Source: CFX2 sp014338005
GTDB taxonomy: Bacteria; Chloroflexota; Anaerolineae; Aggregatilineales; Phototrophicaceae
Assembly: GCA_030263555.1 (NCBI GenBank)
Contig: SZPE01000001.1
Location: 62,001 to 126,000, forward strand
Length of the DNA: 64,000 nt
Reading direction: 5' to 3'
This document shows positions 7,224 to 16,746 of the stretch, in pieces (within the stretch, counting starts at the first letter, position 1; every line of letters begins with the position of its first letter). The notes beneath the pieces were generated by a model. The model made no database searches, was not told where the DNA came from, and was given only the letters and a program-made list of their open reading frames with translations. Position numbers and translations under genes: made by a program.

Positions 7224-8558
7224 GTGCGAATTTTACTGGCTGTTCACGGTTTCCCCCCCACCCATTACGCTGGCGCGGAGCGTGTCGCGGAGCGCATCGT
7301 TAAAGGACTGGTCGCCAGGGGTCATGATGTCGAAGTGTTCACGGTCGAAAGCGTCAGCACGCCCGGCTTTCGGGTCGAAACCACGCCGGAGGATGGCTTC
7401 ATCGTTCACCGGCTGTATTATGACGTTAAAGAAGGCGACACCTTTCAAAACCTGTATGACTATCCCCCCATTGGGGACGCCCTGCGCCGCATCCTGCAAA
7501 GACGGCACTTCGACCTGGTTCACCTGATTAGCGGCTACCTGCTCGGCAGCCAGGTGGCGCAGGTGGCCCGCGAAGCCAATTTGCCCTTCGTCATCACCCT
7601 GACCGAATACTGGTTCATGTGTCCGCGCCTGAACCTGATGCACCCGAACGACTCGCTGTGCAGCGGCCCGGAAAACGACAATAAATGCGCCCGCTGCCTG
7701 TTTGAAGAAAAGCGGCGCTATCGTATTCCGGCACAGGTCGCCCCCAATTTAATGAACGCCTTCTGGCTGCTCGCCCAACAGGCCCATTTTACGACTACGA
7801 AGGCCGAAGCCATCGCCCAGCGCCGGGAAAAGCTGCGTAGGACGCTGGAATCCGCCGATCTGGTCATCAGCCCTTCGCGTTTCCTCATAGACAAATTCGC
7901 AGAGTTCGGCTTCGACACGCGGCGTTTTGAGCTGATTCGGCATGGCATGAACAAACCGGCTTTCACCCCGCGCGAACCGACCGCACGCGCGCCTGGCGAG
8001 CTGCGCCTCGGTTACATCGGTCAGATCAAAGCCCACAAAGGCGTTGATCTTATTATCGAAGCCGTGCTTCCCCTCCTCGATACCGGCGAAAAAATTCGCC
8101 TTGATCTGTGGGGGCCGGACGGCGAAGTGCCGGAATATGCAGACAGGCTCAAAGAACAAACCGCCGCCTACCCTTCGATACACTGGAATGGGCGCTATGA
8201 CGGCGCGCGGGTTTGGGATATTCTGATGGGGTTCGACGTGTTGATCGTACCTTCGCGCTGGTATGAAAACAGCCCGCTGGTGATTCTGGAAGCTATGCAT
8301 ACCGGGCTGCCGGTGATTGCGACCCGGCTGGGCGGCATGGCCGAGATGGTGCAGCACGAAAAAAGCGGCCTGCTGTTCGGGCTTAACAACGCGCCAGACC
8401 TGCGCGCGCAGATTGCGCGGCTTTTGCGCGAGCCGGGACTGCTCGACCGGCTGCGCGACGGTGTGCCGCCGGTCAAACAATCCGAACAGGAATTAGAGGA
8501 AATTTTCGCCCATTACGCGCGGCTGGTGGAGCAAGAGTCGGACTTTTTAAAGACGTGA
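7224..8558 (+). CDS. Glycosyltransferase family 4 (GT-B fold)
   Basis: 444 residues with the two-domain GT-B layout. The N-terminal acceptor domain opens with RILLAVHGFPPTHYAGAERVAERI (glycine-containing loop plus E), as in GT4 enzymes. The C-terminal nucleotide-sugar domain has LRLGYIGQIKAHKGVDLIIEA and the EX7E-type ENSPLVILEAMHTGLPVIAT. A Cys cluster in the middle (CPRL...CSGP...CARCLFEE) is typical of a GT4 subgroup. It transfers a sugar from a nucleotide donor, probably to a lipid-linked glycan at the cytoplasmic membrane face. The start is GTG at 7224, preceded by AGGATAACAG. Donor and acceptor are unknown. Confidence 0.9.
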   Translation: MRILLAVHGFPPTHYAGAERVAERIVKGLVARGHDVEVFTVESVSTPGFRVETTPEDGFIVHRLYYDVKEGDTFQNLYDYPPIGDALRRILQRRHFDLVHLISGYLLGSQVAQVAREANLPFVITLTEYWFMCPRLNLMHPNDSLCSGPENDNKCARCLFEEKRRYRIPAQVAPNLMNAFWLLAQQAHFTTTKAEAIAQRREKLRRTLESADLVISPSRFLIDKFAEFGFDTRRFELIRHGMNKPAFTPREPTARAPGELRLGYIGQIKAHKGVDLIIEAVLPLLDTGEKIRLDLWGPDGEVPEYADRLKEQTAAYPSIHWNGRYDGARVWDILMGFDVLIVPSRWYENSPLVILEAMHTGLPVIATRLGGMAEMVQHEKSGLLFGLNNAPDLRAQIARLLREPGLLDRLRDGVPPVKQSEQELEEIFAHYARLVEQESDFLKT

Positions 8559-8577
8559 CCTCGTAAAACATTGATAT

Positions 8578-11500
8578 TCATGGCATCTCAAACGCGAACA
8601 GCAGCAGACTGTCATCCTGCACACGCGCATCGGCAGGCATGACCGGCAGCCGCGCCGCACCTTCCAGGCGATATAACCCGGCACGCACCGCATATGTTCC
8701 CGCCGCCAGCACCTCATCAAAAACATAGGTGTCGGCGATCACCGTTTCCGTCCGCCAGAACTGCGTCGGATAGCGGCCTTCCACCGGGCGGCGGTCGCGC
8801 TGCGCGGCAATCTGCCCGTCCGCGCCGATCACATGCACGAACACATGATAATCGTCTTCAAGCGGCTGGTCGGTCTGCCAGTACAGCGTCAGCGATAGGC
8901 CGTCTTCCGACTGCTGTTCGGTGTAACTCAGCAGCGTGATGTCCGCGCCAAAACGCCGGTTCACGTCTTCGGCCTCCGGCGGCACGACCGCCGACTCAGG
9001 CCGATTCAACACCACATCGGTTGTCACCGGCGCAGACGTGATGGCCGCGTCATAACGCGCCTGCAAATACACCAGCGCCGGCGTCAGGGGCGGCACATCC
9101 GCCAGGTCGAGCGTCAAATCAAGCGGGACACGCACCAGCACTCCATCCATAAAAGAGGCCGGGGCTTCGAGGCCGCCGTACACGGTCTGTCCATCGGGAC
9201 TGATGACCTGCGCCAGCCAGGAACGTACCGGGTAGGCGAGGCGCGGCTGCGGGCTGCCGAAGGTGGCGCTCACCGTCAGGCCGGTTTCGTCCGCGCCGCA
9301 GCGAACTTCCGGCTGCATCACGTACAGCGCGCGCGCATCGGCCAGCGCCAGCAGCGATACCGGCTGCGGCGCAGCTGGGTTGTCCGCCGCGCCCGCCAGA
9401 AAGGCATTTCCGGCCTCGTCCGCGCCCCAGGCGATGGCTTGCCGGTAAGCAGCCTCGGCATCGTTTAAGCGCCCGTCCCGCCGCGCCAGTTCGCCTTGCA
9501 GCAGGTAGTAACTCTGCGCGGCCAGGTTGTCGCTCCAGCGGTCGGGATGCAGCCGCAGTTTGGCCGCCACCCAATCGGGGTCGGTGGACGGCTCTAAAAT
9601 GGCGAGCGCAGCTTCTACCTGCCCCTGTGCCAGCGCCAGCGCCGCCGACGCCACCACGTCCTGCGGGGCGCGCCGCACCTCCGGGATGCCCGCCAGCCAG
9701 TTTTCCGCCGTCGTCCAGCGCCCGGCCAGCATCATCAGCGCCGCCCGCCGCCGCTGTGCGTCCGGCTGGTCAAAAACCGCCAGCTGCTCCCAGGTATCCG
9801 GCGCGGCTTCGGTCACGCCGATGGCCGCGTCCAGTCCCGGTTCGTCCAGCAGATACACAAACGCGCCGGTCAGCAGCGAACGCGCCGCCAGCACGCGCGC
9901 GGCCTCGTCGCTGCTCGTTAGCTGCCCCCGCAGCACATCCACCCCGGCTTCCGGCGATCCGCCCTCGCGCAGCGTAAAGGCCAGCGCATCGGCATACAGC
10001 GCCACCGCCGGATAAGCATCATGCAGCGCCGCCCACAGCGGCAGCGCCTTCGTATCCTCGCCCAGCATCAGGTAGCTGAAGGCCAGCCCCAGCCGCGTCC
10101 GGTCGTCCGGCTGCTCGGCCAGCCGGCGCTCCCAGTCCGCCGCCAGTTCCGCCCAGGCCGCATCGCCGGGGCGCGCCAGGAAAAAACCGTCCTTTTGCCA
10201 GCGCGGCGCGGTCAGTCCGCCATAGCGGGCGTTCATCCGCCCGAACAGCGCATCCAGTTCGTCGGCTTCGATGCCGGGGCGCACGGCGAACATCACGTAA
10301 CCCGCCGCCGCGCCCAGCGGCTCGAAACGCTCCGGCTGGAGCAAAAGCTGCGGCAGCCGCGTATCGTCCGCTTCCAGCACAAGATGCGTCAGGCCGAACT
10401 CGGCCAGGAAAGCCAGGTCGGTTTCGTCCAGCCAGGGCGCGGGCGGGGTGCTTTCGGTCAAAAAACGCCGGTCGCTGGCATAAGCGGTGTTGCGATTGCG
10501 CCGCCCGCCCGTCACCAGTGTGCCGGAAATATCCTCGATCACCAGATTGGCGACATCCACCGGCACGGTCAGCACGCTGGTGCGCGGCAAAACATCCTTC
10601 AGCGCAGCGATAAGCCGGTGATGCGCCGGGATGGTGTGGCGCTGCGCCTGTGTCTGGTAGTAAGCCGCCTGCTGATCGCGCGCGCTGGCCGGAATCGGGA
10701 ACGGCTCGAACCACAGCGCCCCCGCCCAGGCCATCATTACCACGCTCACGGCCAGCGGCAGGCCGCGCCGCATCACCGGCAGCGCCCGCTCAAGCGCGTG
10801 CAGCGCCGCGTCCAGGCTCAGGCCCAGGATAATCGGCACGGGCAGCAGGAAGATCGTCAGCAGCAGCCCGACCGTCGCCATGAAGGCATTAACTGCCGCC
10901 GTCACACCCGGCACGAACGAGATAACCAGCAGCAGCGCCGTCGTCACGAACACATACCGCGCCGCCAGGCTGCGCCGCCAGCGCACAACTGCCGCCAAGC
11001 CGAGCAGGATGGTCAGCGTGATGGCCGGGTGGTAAGCCACCGACGCCGGGCTGCGGATATAGGTCGTGCCGACCAGCGGCACATCACGCACAATCAGGAA
11101 AGCGGAACTGGCCGCCAGTTCAACATCTTCATCTTCTATTTCGGAAATATCGGGCGCGCGGCTGTCAGGCGATGGGGCAAGGCCATAGCGCGCGTACCGC
11201 TGCACGAACGGCACAACCAGCACCAGCAGCAGCGCCGCCGCCAGCGGCAGCAGGTCGCGCAGATGCTTGCGAGTGGGCTGCGCCAGCCAGCTTAAAGCCG
11301 CCGTTCCGCCCACCGCCATCAGGTACAGCGTCACCACAATCGGATGCAGCAGCGCCAGCGCCGCGCCGGTCAGCGCCACCGGCAGCGCGTCCAGCTGCCG
11401 CCGTTCGCGCAGATAGGTTAATGCCACCAGCAGCGCCAGCGGCAGCATGATCGTCAGCGCGAACTGGCGCAGCGTATTGGTTTGCAGCGCGGTAAAACGC

Positions 11501-12357
11501 CCCAGCGCGGTATAGGACGGGGAATACACCAGATTATCCAGCGTCATCAGCGCCACCAGGGCCAGCGCGCCCGCGCTCAGGGCGGCGGCCTGCTCGCGCC
11601 GTGTCAGTTCGTAGGCCAGCGCGAACACGGCCAGCGGTGCGACCCACACAAACAGCGCGTTCAGGTCGAACCAGCCCAACTGCGCCGCCGGGACGCCGCT
11701 CGTCCACAGCCAGGCCGCGTGGCTGTACGTCCAGCCGTCCGAGTCCATGCGCGTATCGCCGTTGAACACGCCGACCTGTCGCGCCCGCAGCGGCAGGCCG
11801 TTGGGGAATTCGCCGGGGTTATACGCCAGCCAGTCCGACAGCGAGATGAAAATGGCCTGATCTTCGTAACCGATGAAACGCGCCCAGCTTAACGAACTGA
11901 CATACAGGTTCATCAGGCAGGCCGCCGCCACCAGAAGGTAGAGCGGCAGCGCGCGGCGGCCCAGCCGCCAGGGTGGGGACTCCGGCGCGGGGCGAGACGG
12001 AACAAACACCAGCGCCAGCATGATGACATGCAGCGCCAGCAGGTAGGCCGGCACCGGCAGCCACAGCAGACGGAACAGGCCGCCCAGGAGGATGGTCAGC
12101 CCCAGGCCGCCGGCCAGCGTCCAGGCGAAGCGGCTGATGGGATGCGGCGCGGCATGGCGTCCCAGCGCCCGCGCCAGCAGCCAGCCCGGCAGATAAAGCT
12201 GGAACAGCACCGTCAGCACCAGCGCGGCAGGGCTGCCGTTGAGCGGCCCGGCGTGCAGCAGCGCGAAGGCCAGCGACAGCACGATCAGAAGGGCATAAAG
12301 GCCGTCCCGCGAGTGGAGCCGCGCCGGCCAGGTAGTTGGTTGGAGAGTTACACGCAT
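8578..12357 (-). CDS. Large polytopic membrane protein with TPR and C-terminal beta domain (GT-C-like)
   Basis: 1259 residues. Residues ~20-550 hold about 13 transmembrane helices with a long loop after the fourth (GYEDQAIFISLSDWLAY...), reminiscent of GT-C membrane glycosyltransferases, where an acidic pair in an early loop is catalytic. Residues ~560-720 are an extracytoplasmic globular part. Residues ~740-1050 look like TPR helices (TRLGLAFSYLMLGEDTKALPLWAAL; GELARRDGRLNDAEAAYRQAI). The C terminus (~1100-1259) is beta-rich (DGLSLTLYWQTDQPLEDDYHVFVH...AGTYAVRAGLYRLE), a domain I have seen at the end of Chloroflexota membrane glycan proteins. The role is probably surface glycan assembly; no substrate can be assigned. 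Convergent with the GT4 gene 19 bp away. Confidence 0.7.
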   Translation of the reverse strand: MRVTLQPTTWPARLHSRDGLYALLIVLSLAFALLHAGPLNGSPAALVLTVLFQLYLPGWLLARALGRHAAPHPISRFAWTLAGGLGLTILLGGLFRLLWLPVPAYLLALHVIMLALVFVPSRPAPESPPWRLGRRALPLYLLVAAACLMNLYVSSLSWARFIGYEDQAIFISLSDWLAYNPGEFPNGLPLRARQVGVFNGDTRMDSDGWTYSHAAWLWTSGVPAAQLGWFDLNALFVWVAPLAVFALAYELTRREQAAALSAGALALVALMTLDNLVYSPSYTALGRFTALQTNTLRQFALTIMLPLALLVALTYLRERRQLDALPVALTGAALALLHPIVVTLYLMAVGGTAALSWLAQPTRKHLRDLLPLAAALLLVLVVPFVQRYARYGLAPSPDSRAPDISEIEDEDVELAASSAFLIVRDVPLVGTTYIRSPASVAYHPAITLTILLGLAAVVRWRRSLAARYVFVTTALLLVISFVPGVTAAVNAFMATVGLLLTIFLLPVPIILGLSLDAALHALERALPVMRRGLPLAVSVVMMAWAGALWFEPFPIPASARDQQAAYYQTQAQRHTIPAHHRLIAALKDVLPRTSVLTVPVDVANLVIEDISGTLVTGGRRNRNTAYASDRRFLTESTPPAPWLDETDLAFLAEFGLTHLVLEADDTRLPQLLLQPERFEPLGAAAGYVMFAVRPGIEADELDALFGRMNARYGGLTAPRWQKDGFFLARPGDAAWAELAADWERRLAEQPDDRTRLGLAFSYLMLGEDTKALPLWAALHDAYPAVALYADALAFTLREGGSPEAGVDVLRGQLTSSDEAARVLAARSLLTGAFVYLLDEPGLDAAIGVTEAAPDTWEQLAVFDQPDAQRRRAALMMLAGRWTTAENWLAGIPEVRRAPQDVVASAALALAQGQVEAALAILEPSTDPDWVAAKLRLHPDRWSDNLAAQSYYLLQGELARRDGRLNDAEAAYRQAIAWGADEAGNAFLAGAADNPAAPQPVSLLALADARALYVMQPEVRCGADETGLTVSATFGSPQPRLAYPVRSWLAQVISPDGQTVYGGLEAPASFMDGVLVRVPLDLTLDLADVPPLTPALVYLQARYDAAITSAPVTTDVVLNRPESAVVPPEAEDVNRRFGADITLLSYTEQQSEDGLSLTLYWQTDQPLEDDYHVFVHVIGADGQIAAQRDRRPVEGRYPTQFWRTETVIADTYVFDEVLAAGTYAVRAGLYRLEGAARLPVMPADARVQDDSLLLFAFEMP

Positions 12358-12411
12358 GACGGCGGATTGTAGCCGAAGCCCTCAGCCTTCGCCAGCGCGT
12401 TTTGCGCTGCA

Positions 12412-13947
12412 TCAGCTCGCCGCGCGCTGCGGGCGATATTGAATCGCCTCCGCCACGTGCTGCACCTCGATGTGTTCGCTGTCGGACAGGTCGGCGATCG
12501 TCCGGCTCAGTTTTAACACCCGGTGATAGGCGCGCGCGCTCAACTGCGTCCGTCGGACGGACAGTTCGAGAAGCTGCCGCGCCTCCGGCGTCAGCACACA
12601 GAATTTTTGAATCTCGCCCACCCGCATATCGGAATTAGCGAACAGCCCCGGCGTATCTCCAAAGCGCCGCCGCTGGCGGTCGCGCGCCGCTTCCACCCGC
12701 TCGCGGACGCTGGCCGAACTTTCGCCCTGCCGGTCGCCCATCAGCTTGTCGTATTCAACGCGCGGCACGTCCACGTAAATATCAATCCGGTCGAGCAGCG
12801 GGCCGGACAGCCGGCTTTGATACCGCGCGATCATGTTCGGCGTGCAGGTGCAGGCTTTCACAGGGTCACCGTAGTAGCCGCAGGGACACGGGTTTTGCGC
12901 CATCACCAGCAGAAAATTGGCCGGGAACGTCAAACTGCCCTTCGCCCGGCTGATGGTCACGATTTTATCCTCAATCGGCTGCCGCAAAACTTCCAGCGTT
13001 TTGGGGCTGTGTTCGGTGCATTCGTCCAGGAACAGCACGCCCCGGTGCGCCAGTGTCACCTCGCCGGGGCGCGGAATTGACCCGCCGCCGATCAATCCGG
13101 CCATGCTGATGGTGTGATGCGGGGCGCGGAACGGGCGCGTCTGCACCAGCGGATGATCGTTTTTAAGCAGGTCGGCCACCGAGTAAATGCGGGTGATCTC
13201 CAGGGCTTCTTCCAGCGTCGGCATGGGCAGAATGCCCGGCAGCGCACGCGCCAGCAGGGTTTTGCCCGTCCCCGGCGGGCCGCTCATCAGCGTATTGTGA
13301 TTGCCGCCCGCCGCAATCTCCAGCGCCCGTTTGGCCTGTTCCTGGCCTTTAATGTCCGCAAAGTCCACCACGCCATCGTAGGCGGCGCTGCCGACCAAAA
13401 TCGGCTCGGAAGCATAAGCGGGGATAGGGTTCAGCCCGTAAAGATGTTCGACCAGCAGCCCCAGCGTCTCAACGGGGATGATCTCAATCCCGCTTACCAG
13501 GCCGGCCTGCGGCGCGTCCTCAGCGGAAACGTAAACCTGCCTGAAACCCTCGCGGTAGGCTGCATACACCAGCGGCATCACGCCCTTCACATGGCGCACG
13601 CGGCCATCCAGCGAAAGCTCCCCGATGAACAGCGTTCGGCTTAAAGCGTTCAGGGGAATTTGATCGGTCGCCGCCAGCACGCCCACGCCGATCGCCAGGT
13701 CGTAGGCCGTGCTGTGTTTCGGCAGGTCTGCCGGCGACAGGTTGACCACATAACCTTTGTTGGGAAATTGTAAACCGCTGTTTTTAACCGAGGCTCGAAC
13801 GCGCTCGCGGCTTTCTTTGACGGCGTTGTCCGGCAGCCCCACAATGGTGAAAGAGGGGATTCCGGCGCGCGGGTTAAAATCAACCTCGACATCCACGATA
13901 TACCCGTCCAGACCGACCAGCGCGCAGGCATGAACTTTAGCAAGCAT
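12412..13947 (-). CDS. comM: YifB/ComM family Mg-chelatase-like AAA+ ATPase
   Basis: 511 residues, the usual ComM length. An N-terminal Lon-protease-like fold (~1-190) is followed by an AAA+ module with Walker A GPPGTGKT (~222), Walker B GVLFLDECTE (~302) and the conserved Cys-rich NPCPCGYYGDP segment. A C-terminal Mg-chelatase helical domain ends the protein. ComM is a hexameric helicase that drives branch migration during natural transformation, so the strain may take up DNA (inference from family). The start ATG at 13947 follows a TATACT-like -10 near 13980-13985. Confidence 0.95.
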   Translation of the reverse strand: MLAKVHACALVGLDGYIVDVEVDFNPRAGIPSFTIVGLPDNAVKESRERVRASVKNSGLQFPNKGYVVNLSPADLPKHSTAYDLAIGVGVLAATDQIPLNALSRTLFIGELSLDGRVRHVKGVMPLVYAAYREGFRQVYVSAEDAPQAGLVSGIEIIPVETLGLLVEHLYGLNPIPAYASEPILVGSAAYDGVVDFADIKGQEQAKRALEIAAGGNHNTLMSGPPGTGKTLLARALPGILPMPTLEEALEITRIYSVADLLKNDHPLVQTRPFRAPHHTISMAGLIGGGSIPRPGEVTLAHRGVLFLDECTEHSPKTLEVLRQPIEDKIVTISRAKGSLTFPANFLLVMAQNPCPCGYYGDPVKACTCTPNMIARYQSRLSGPLLDRIDIYVDVPRVEYDKLMGDRQGESSASVRERVEAARDRQRRRFGDTPGLFANSDMRVGEIQKFCVLTPEARQLLELSVRRTQLSARAYHRVLKLSRTIADLSDSEHIEVQHVAEAIQYRPQRAAS

Positions 13948-14008
13948 GGCTTTTCCCGATAAACTCGTCCGCCTGAGACAGTATAACGCGCTTTAGGCCG
14001 ATATTGCC

Positions 14009-15280
14009 TTAACCCCCCTCGTCCTTCCAGTTGATGCTGGCCGCCAGCAGCGTTTGCCGGTCTACCAGGCCAACGGCGCGCCCATCGCTGTCCACCACCA
14101 CCAGCCGCTTGCGCCCCTGGCGCAGCAGCAGCGCGACCGCTTCGGTGACGGGCATATCGGGCGGCGCGGTCAGCACATCTTCGGACATCAGCTGCCCGGC
14201 GGTCGCTTCGCCGCGTATCATGCCGGCTCCCAACACCCTCTCGGCCAGGGCGCGCAGGATATTCGGGCGGGCAGCCGGGCTGACGCGCGCCACAATGTCG
14301 CCATCGGTGATGATGCCGATGGGCCTTTCCCGTTCGTCCAGCACGATCACGTGTTTAGCTTCGGATTGCAGCAGCCGTTCCAGAACATCCGTTATGTCGT
14401 CGTTGACATGCACCGCCCACACCGGCGCGCGTTTGATTTCCCCGACAGTCCGGCCGGCATGGGGTACGAGCGCGCGTTCGGGCTGGCCTTCGCCGGCGCC
14501 GACCACCGACCGCAGCACATCCAGGCGGCTGACCATGCCGACCAGCCGGCCTTCACCGTCCACCACCGGCATTCGCTTCAAGCCGTGCTGAAGCAGTTTT
14601 TGCACCACGTGGCCGAGCGCTTCGTCGTCTCGAACGGTCACTGCCGGGGCGGTCATGATGTCGGCGGCGGTTTTTTCCCGGCGAATGCCGTCCAGAAACG
14701 CCTGTAAATCTTCCGCCTCCAGCCGCTCGCCAATCGCCAGCCGGGCCGGCATTCCGGCATGGCGGAGCAGATCGCTGCTGGTGACGATGCCGATCACTTT
14801 TCGATCTTCATCTATCACCGGCACAGCCTTGAACATTTTCCCCAACAGCAGCTCCACAATCTGCCGCGCGGATGTATCCGGGCTGACGGCTGTCACCTGC
14901 CGGGTCATAATTTCGCTCACCGGGCGATCGGCAGGAAGCGGCTGCATGTAGCGGTGGCTGTATTTGATAATTTCGACATCCTCGACGGTCATCAAACCTT
15001 CGCGCACCATCGGCGCAACCAGCGCCAGCGCCCGTTCGATATTGGCCGGAGTATCCACCACCGAAATGATGATCGGCAGATCCATCGAAAGCGCCTCGAT
15101 GGCCTGGGTGCGAATGCGGCTGTGCGCGCCGAACCCGGCCACGGCGCGCGTGACGGTCGCCCCGGCGATCTCGGCCTTCCGCAGCGTTTCGAGGATGCTC
15201 ATATAAAGCGAGCGTCCGCGCCAGGTGTCGCTTTCGCCCAGGTAAATCATCAAACGCCTGGCCTGAATGGGTGTTTTCAT
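14009..15280 (-). CDS. DUF190 domain fused to four CBS domains, fluoride-operon partner
   Basis: 423 residues. Residues 1-110 match DUF190, a small PII-like alpha/beta domain (RLMIYLGESDTW...SLYMSILETLRKAEIAGATVTRAVAGFG). Four CBS repeats follow at ~118-175, 203-258, 278-333 and 360-415, each with the IM(T)...V..D....V...L....  pattern and a GIVTxxD-type end. CBS pairs usually bind AMP/ATP or similar nucleotides. The gene is 26 bp downstream of fluC and has AAGGA before its ATG. Stand-alone DUF190 genes are often next to crcB/fluC; the four-CBS extension suggests nucleotide-gated control of fluoride export (inference). Cytoplasmic, no membrane segment. Confidence 0.85.
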   Translation of the reverse strand: MKTPIQARRLMIYLGESDTWRGRSLYMSILETLRKAEIAGATVTRAVAGFGAHSRIRTQAIEALSMDLPIIISVVDTPANIERALALVAPMVREGLMTVEDVEIIKYSHRYMQPLPADRPVSEIMTRQVTAVSPDTSARQIVELLLGKMFKAVPVIDEDRKVIGIVTSSDLLRHAGMPARLAIGERLEAEDLQAFLDGIRREKTAADIMTAPAVTVRDDEALGHVVQKLLQHGLKRMPVVDGEGRLVGMVSRLDVLRSVVGAGEGQPERALVPHAGRTVGEIKRAPVWAVHVNDDITDVLERLLQSEAKHVIVLDERERPIGIITDGDIVARVSPAARPNILRALAERVLGAGMIRGEATAGQLMSEDVLTAPPDMPVTEAVALLLRQGRKRLVVVDSDGRAVGLVDRQTLLAASINWKDEGG

Positions 15281-15306
15281 CAGTTCACCATCCTTAAACC
15301 GGCGCG

Positions 15307-15681
15307 CTACAGCCGCGCGCCCAGGGTCAAACCGGCCAGCGCCCCTAAAATGCAGACCAGGGTCGTGCCGGCGATGTTTTGCAGCGCCCCCAGCCAGTTG
15401 CCGGACTGAAACAGCATCACGCTCTCAACCGAGAAGGTCGAGTAGGTGGTATAAGCGCCGAAAAAACCGACCGCCACCAGCAGGCGCAGGCGCGGGTCTA
15501 CGGCGGGACGGCTGGACAGCCAGCCCACGAACACGGCCAGCAGCAGCGAGCCGGTGAAATTAATCACCAGCGTCCCCCAGGGAAAGGCCGCGCCGAACCG
15601 CGCCGCCGCCCAGAGCGAAACGGCATAACGCAGGTTTGCGCCGATAAAACCGCCAATGCCGATCAACAGCAGGGTTTCCAT
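15307..15681 (-). CDS. fluC: Fluoride channel FluC/CrcB
   Basis: A small four-helix membrane protein forming dual-topology dimers that let fluoride leave the cell. Signature segments are GGFIGANLRY near the N terminus, GTLVINFTGS in helix 2 and GFFGAYTTYSTFS in the broken helix 3 that lines the pore. I chose the ATG at 15681 (124 residues), because it gives the family-standard METLLLIGIGGFIG start with GAGGCG upstream. The open frame continues up to 15750, but that extension overlaps the preceding kinase gene and is not hydrophobic. It lies between pfkB-type and DUF190/CBS genes in one operon. No fluoride riboswitch was seen. Confidence 0.95.
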   Translation of the reverse strand: METLLLIGIGGFIGANLRYAVSLWAAARFGAAFPWGTLVINFTGSLLLAVFVGWLSSRPAVDPRLRLLVAVGFFGAYTTYSTFSVESVMLFQSGNWLGALQNIAGTTLVCILGALAGLTLGARL

Positions 15682-15712
15682 ATATCGCCTCATTGTTGTT
15701 ATGATGAATGTG

Positions 15713-16642
15713 TCAGCGCCAACTTTCCAACCGGCGCTGCAATTCGGCATAAGTCGGCGCTGCCGTCGCCCCGCCCATCTCCGTCACCGACAGCCCGCCG
15801 CAGATGTTGCCGTACCGCATGCAGGTTTCCAGCGGCTGTTTTTCGATCACATACCCCAGCAGAAAACCGGCATTAAAACAATCGCCCGCCCCGGTGGTGT
15901 CCACAACCGGCCCGGCGGCCACCGCCGGCGCATGGAGAATGCTGCCGTTTTGCCCCACCCAGGCGCCGTTCGCGCCGTCTTTAACCACCACTAACCGAAC
16001 CATCTCCATCAAAACCCGGACGGCTGTCTCAGTATCGGGCGCGCCGGTCAGCAGCCTGGCTTCGCGGGCATTTGGCATAAAGATATCCACCAGTGGCAGC
16101 AGTTCCCGGCACGTACACGGCTCGTACAGGTACGGCCCGTCCTGGCAGTCCATCGAAATCGTCCGGCCCAGGGCGCGGACTTTTTCCGAAATCGGGCGCA
16201 GCGCCTCGGCGTCAAGCAGCCCGCCCAGGTGCAGGTGCTGAAATGTACACCGGTCTATGCTCGACAGCCAGTGTTCATGCTGGCCTTCGGGTCTGGGGTC
16301 GGCATAGGTGATGAAGGCGCGCTCCCCCTGGAACGGTACGGAAGTCGTCACCAGGCGGTAAGGCCGGTCTAACATCCGGCACAGCGCCAAGTTAATCCCC
16401 TCATGCGCGGCCAGATCGTAAACGAATTTGCTGTAATAATCATTGCCAAAGTCCGCCGGCCAACCCACCCGCACACCCAGGCGCGTCAGCGCCGCCGCCG
16501 TGATGAACATCGCCCCACCGGTCGTCGTCAGCTCCGACGCGCAAATTTCACGCCCAAGTGACGGAAATTCCGGCATTCCAGAAAAAATCTGGTCGAAAAA
16601 ATAGTCCCCTAGCAGGAGGATGTCACATTCTATGTTGTCCAC
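15713..16642 (-). CDS. PfkB-family carbohydrate kinase
   Basis: 309 residues of the ribokinase superfamily. The N-terminal TTTGGAMFITAAALTRLG glycine motif binds the sugar, and the C-terminal DTTGAGDCFNAGF holds the catalytic Asp and anion hole. It phosphorylates a sugar or nucleoside with ATP in the cytoplasm; the exact substrate is unclear. The start is GTG at 16642 with GGAG ~10 nt upstream. Its stop is 31 bp before fluC on the same strand, and it diverges from the SOS-box operon. The link with fluoride export may reflect that fluoride inhibits phosphoryl-transfer enzymes, or may be chance. Confidence 0.88.
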   Translation of the reverse strand: MDNIECDILLLGDYFFDQIFSGMPEFPSLGREICASELTTTGGAMFITAAALTRLGVRVGWPADFGNDYYSKFVYDLAAHEGINLALCRMLDRPYRLVTTSVPFQGERAFITYADPRPEGQHEHWLSSIDRCTFQHLHLGGLLDAEALRPISEKVRALGRTISMDCQDGPYLYEPCTCRELLPLVDIFMPNAREARLLTGAPDTETAVRVLMEMVRLVVVKDGANGAWVGQNGSILHAPAVAAGPVVDTTGAGDCFNAGFLLGYVIEKQPLETCMRYGNICGGLSVTEMGGATAAPTYAELQRRLESWR

Positions 16643-16746
16643 TGGCGGCTGCTCCGGCGGCGTTTTTATAAGATTGACCCTCTCATTCTAACACAGACCC
16701 GGTTTCGTGCGGCGGAAAAAACGCCGCTTTCGGCTCGAAAACAACC

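Noticed and set aside
10021..11295. 424-codon plus-strand frame
   Set aside because: Composition is Arg/Gln/His-rich with no motif; the opposite strand encodes the polytopic protein.
15682..15750. N-terminal extension of fluC
   Set aside because: It overlaps the kinase gene end, is hydrophilic and precedes the family-standard start with a ribosome site at 15681.
16643..16746. Fluoride riboswitch before the pfkB-fluC operon
   Set aside because: The leader shows no crcB-motif pseudoknot pattern. The GCGGCG/CGCCGC hairpin at 16709-16727 is on its own.
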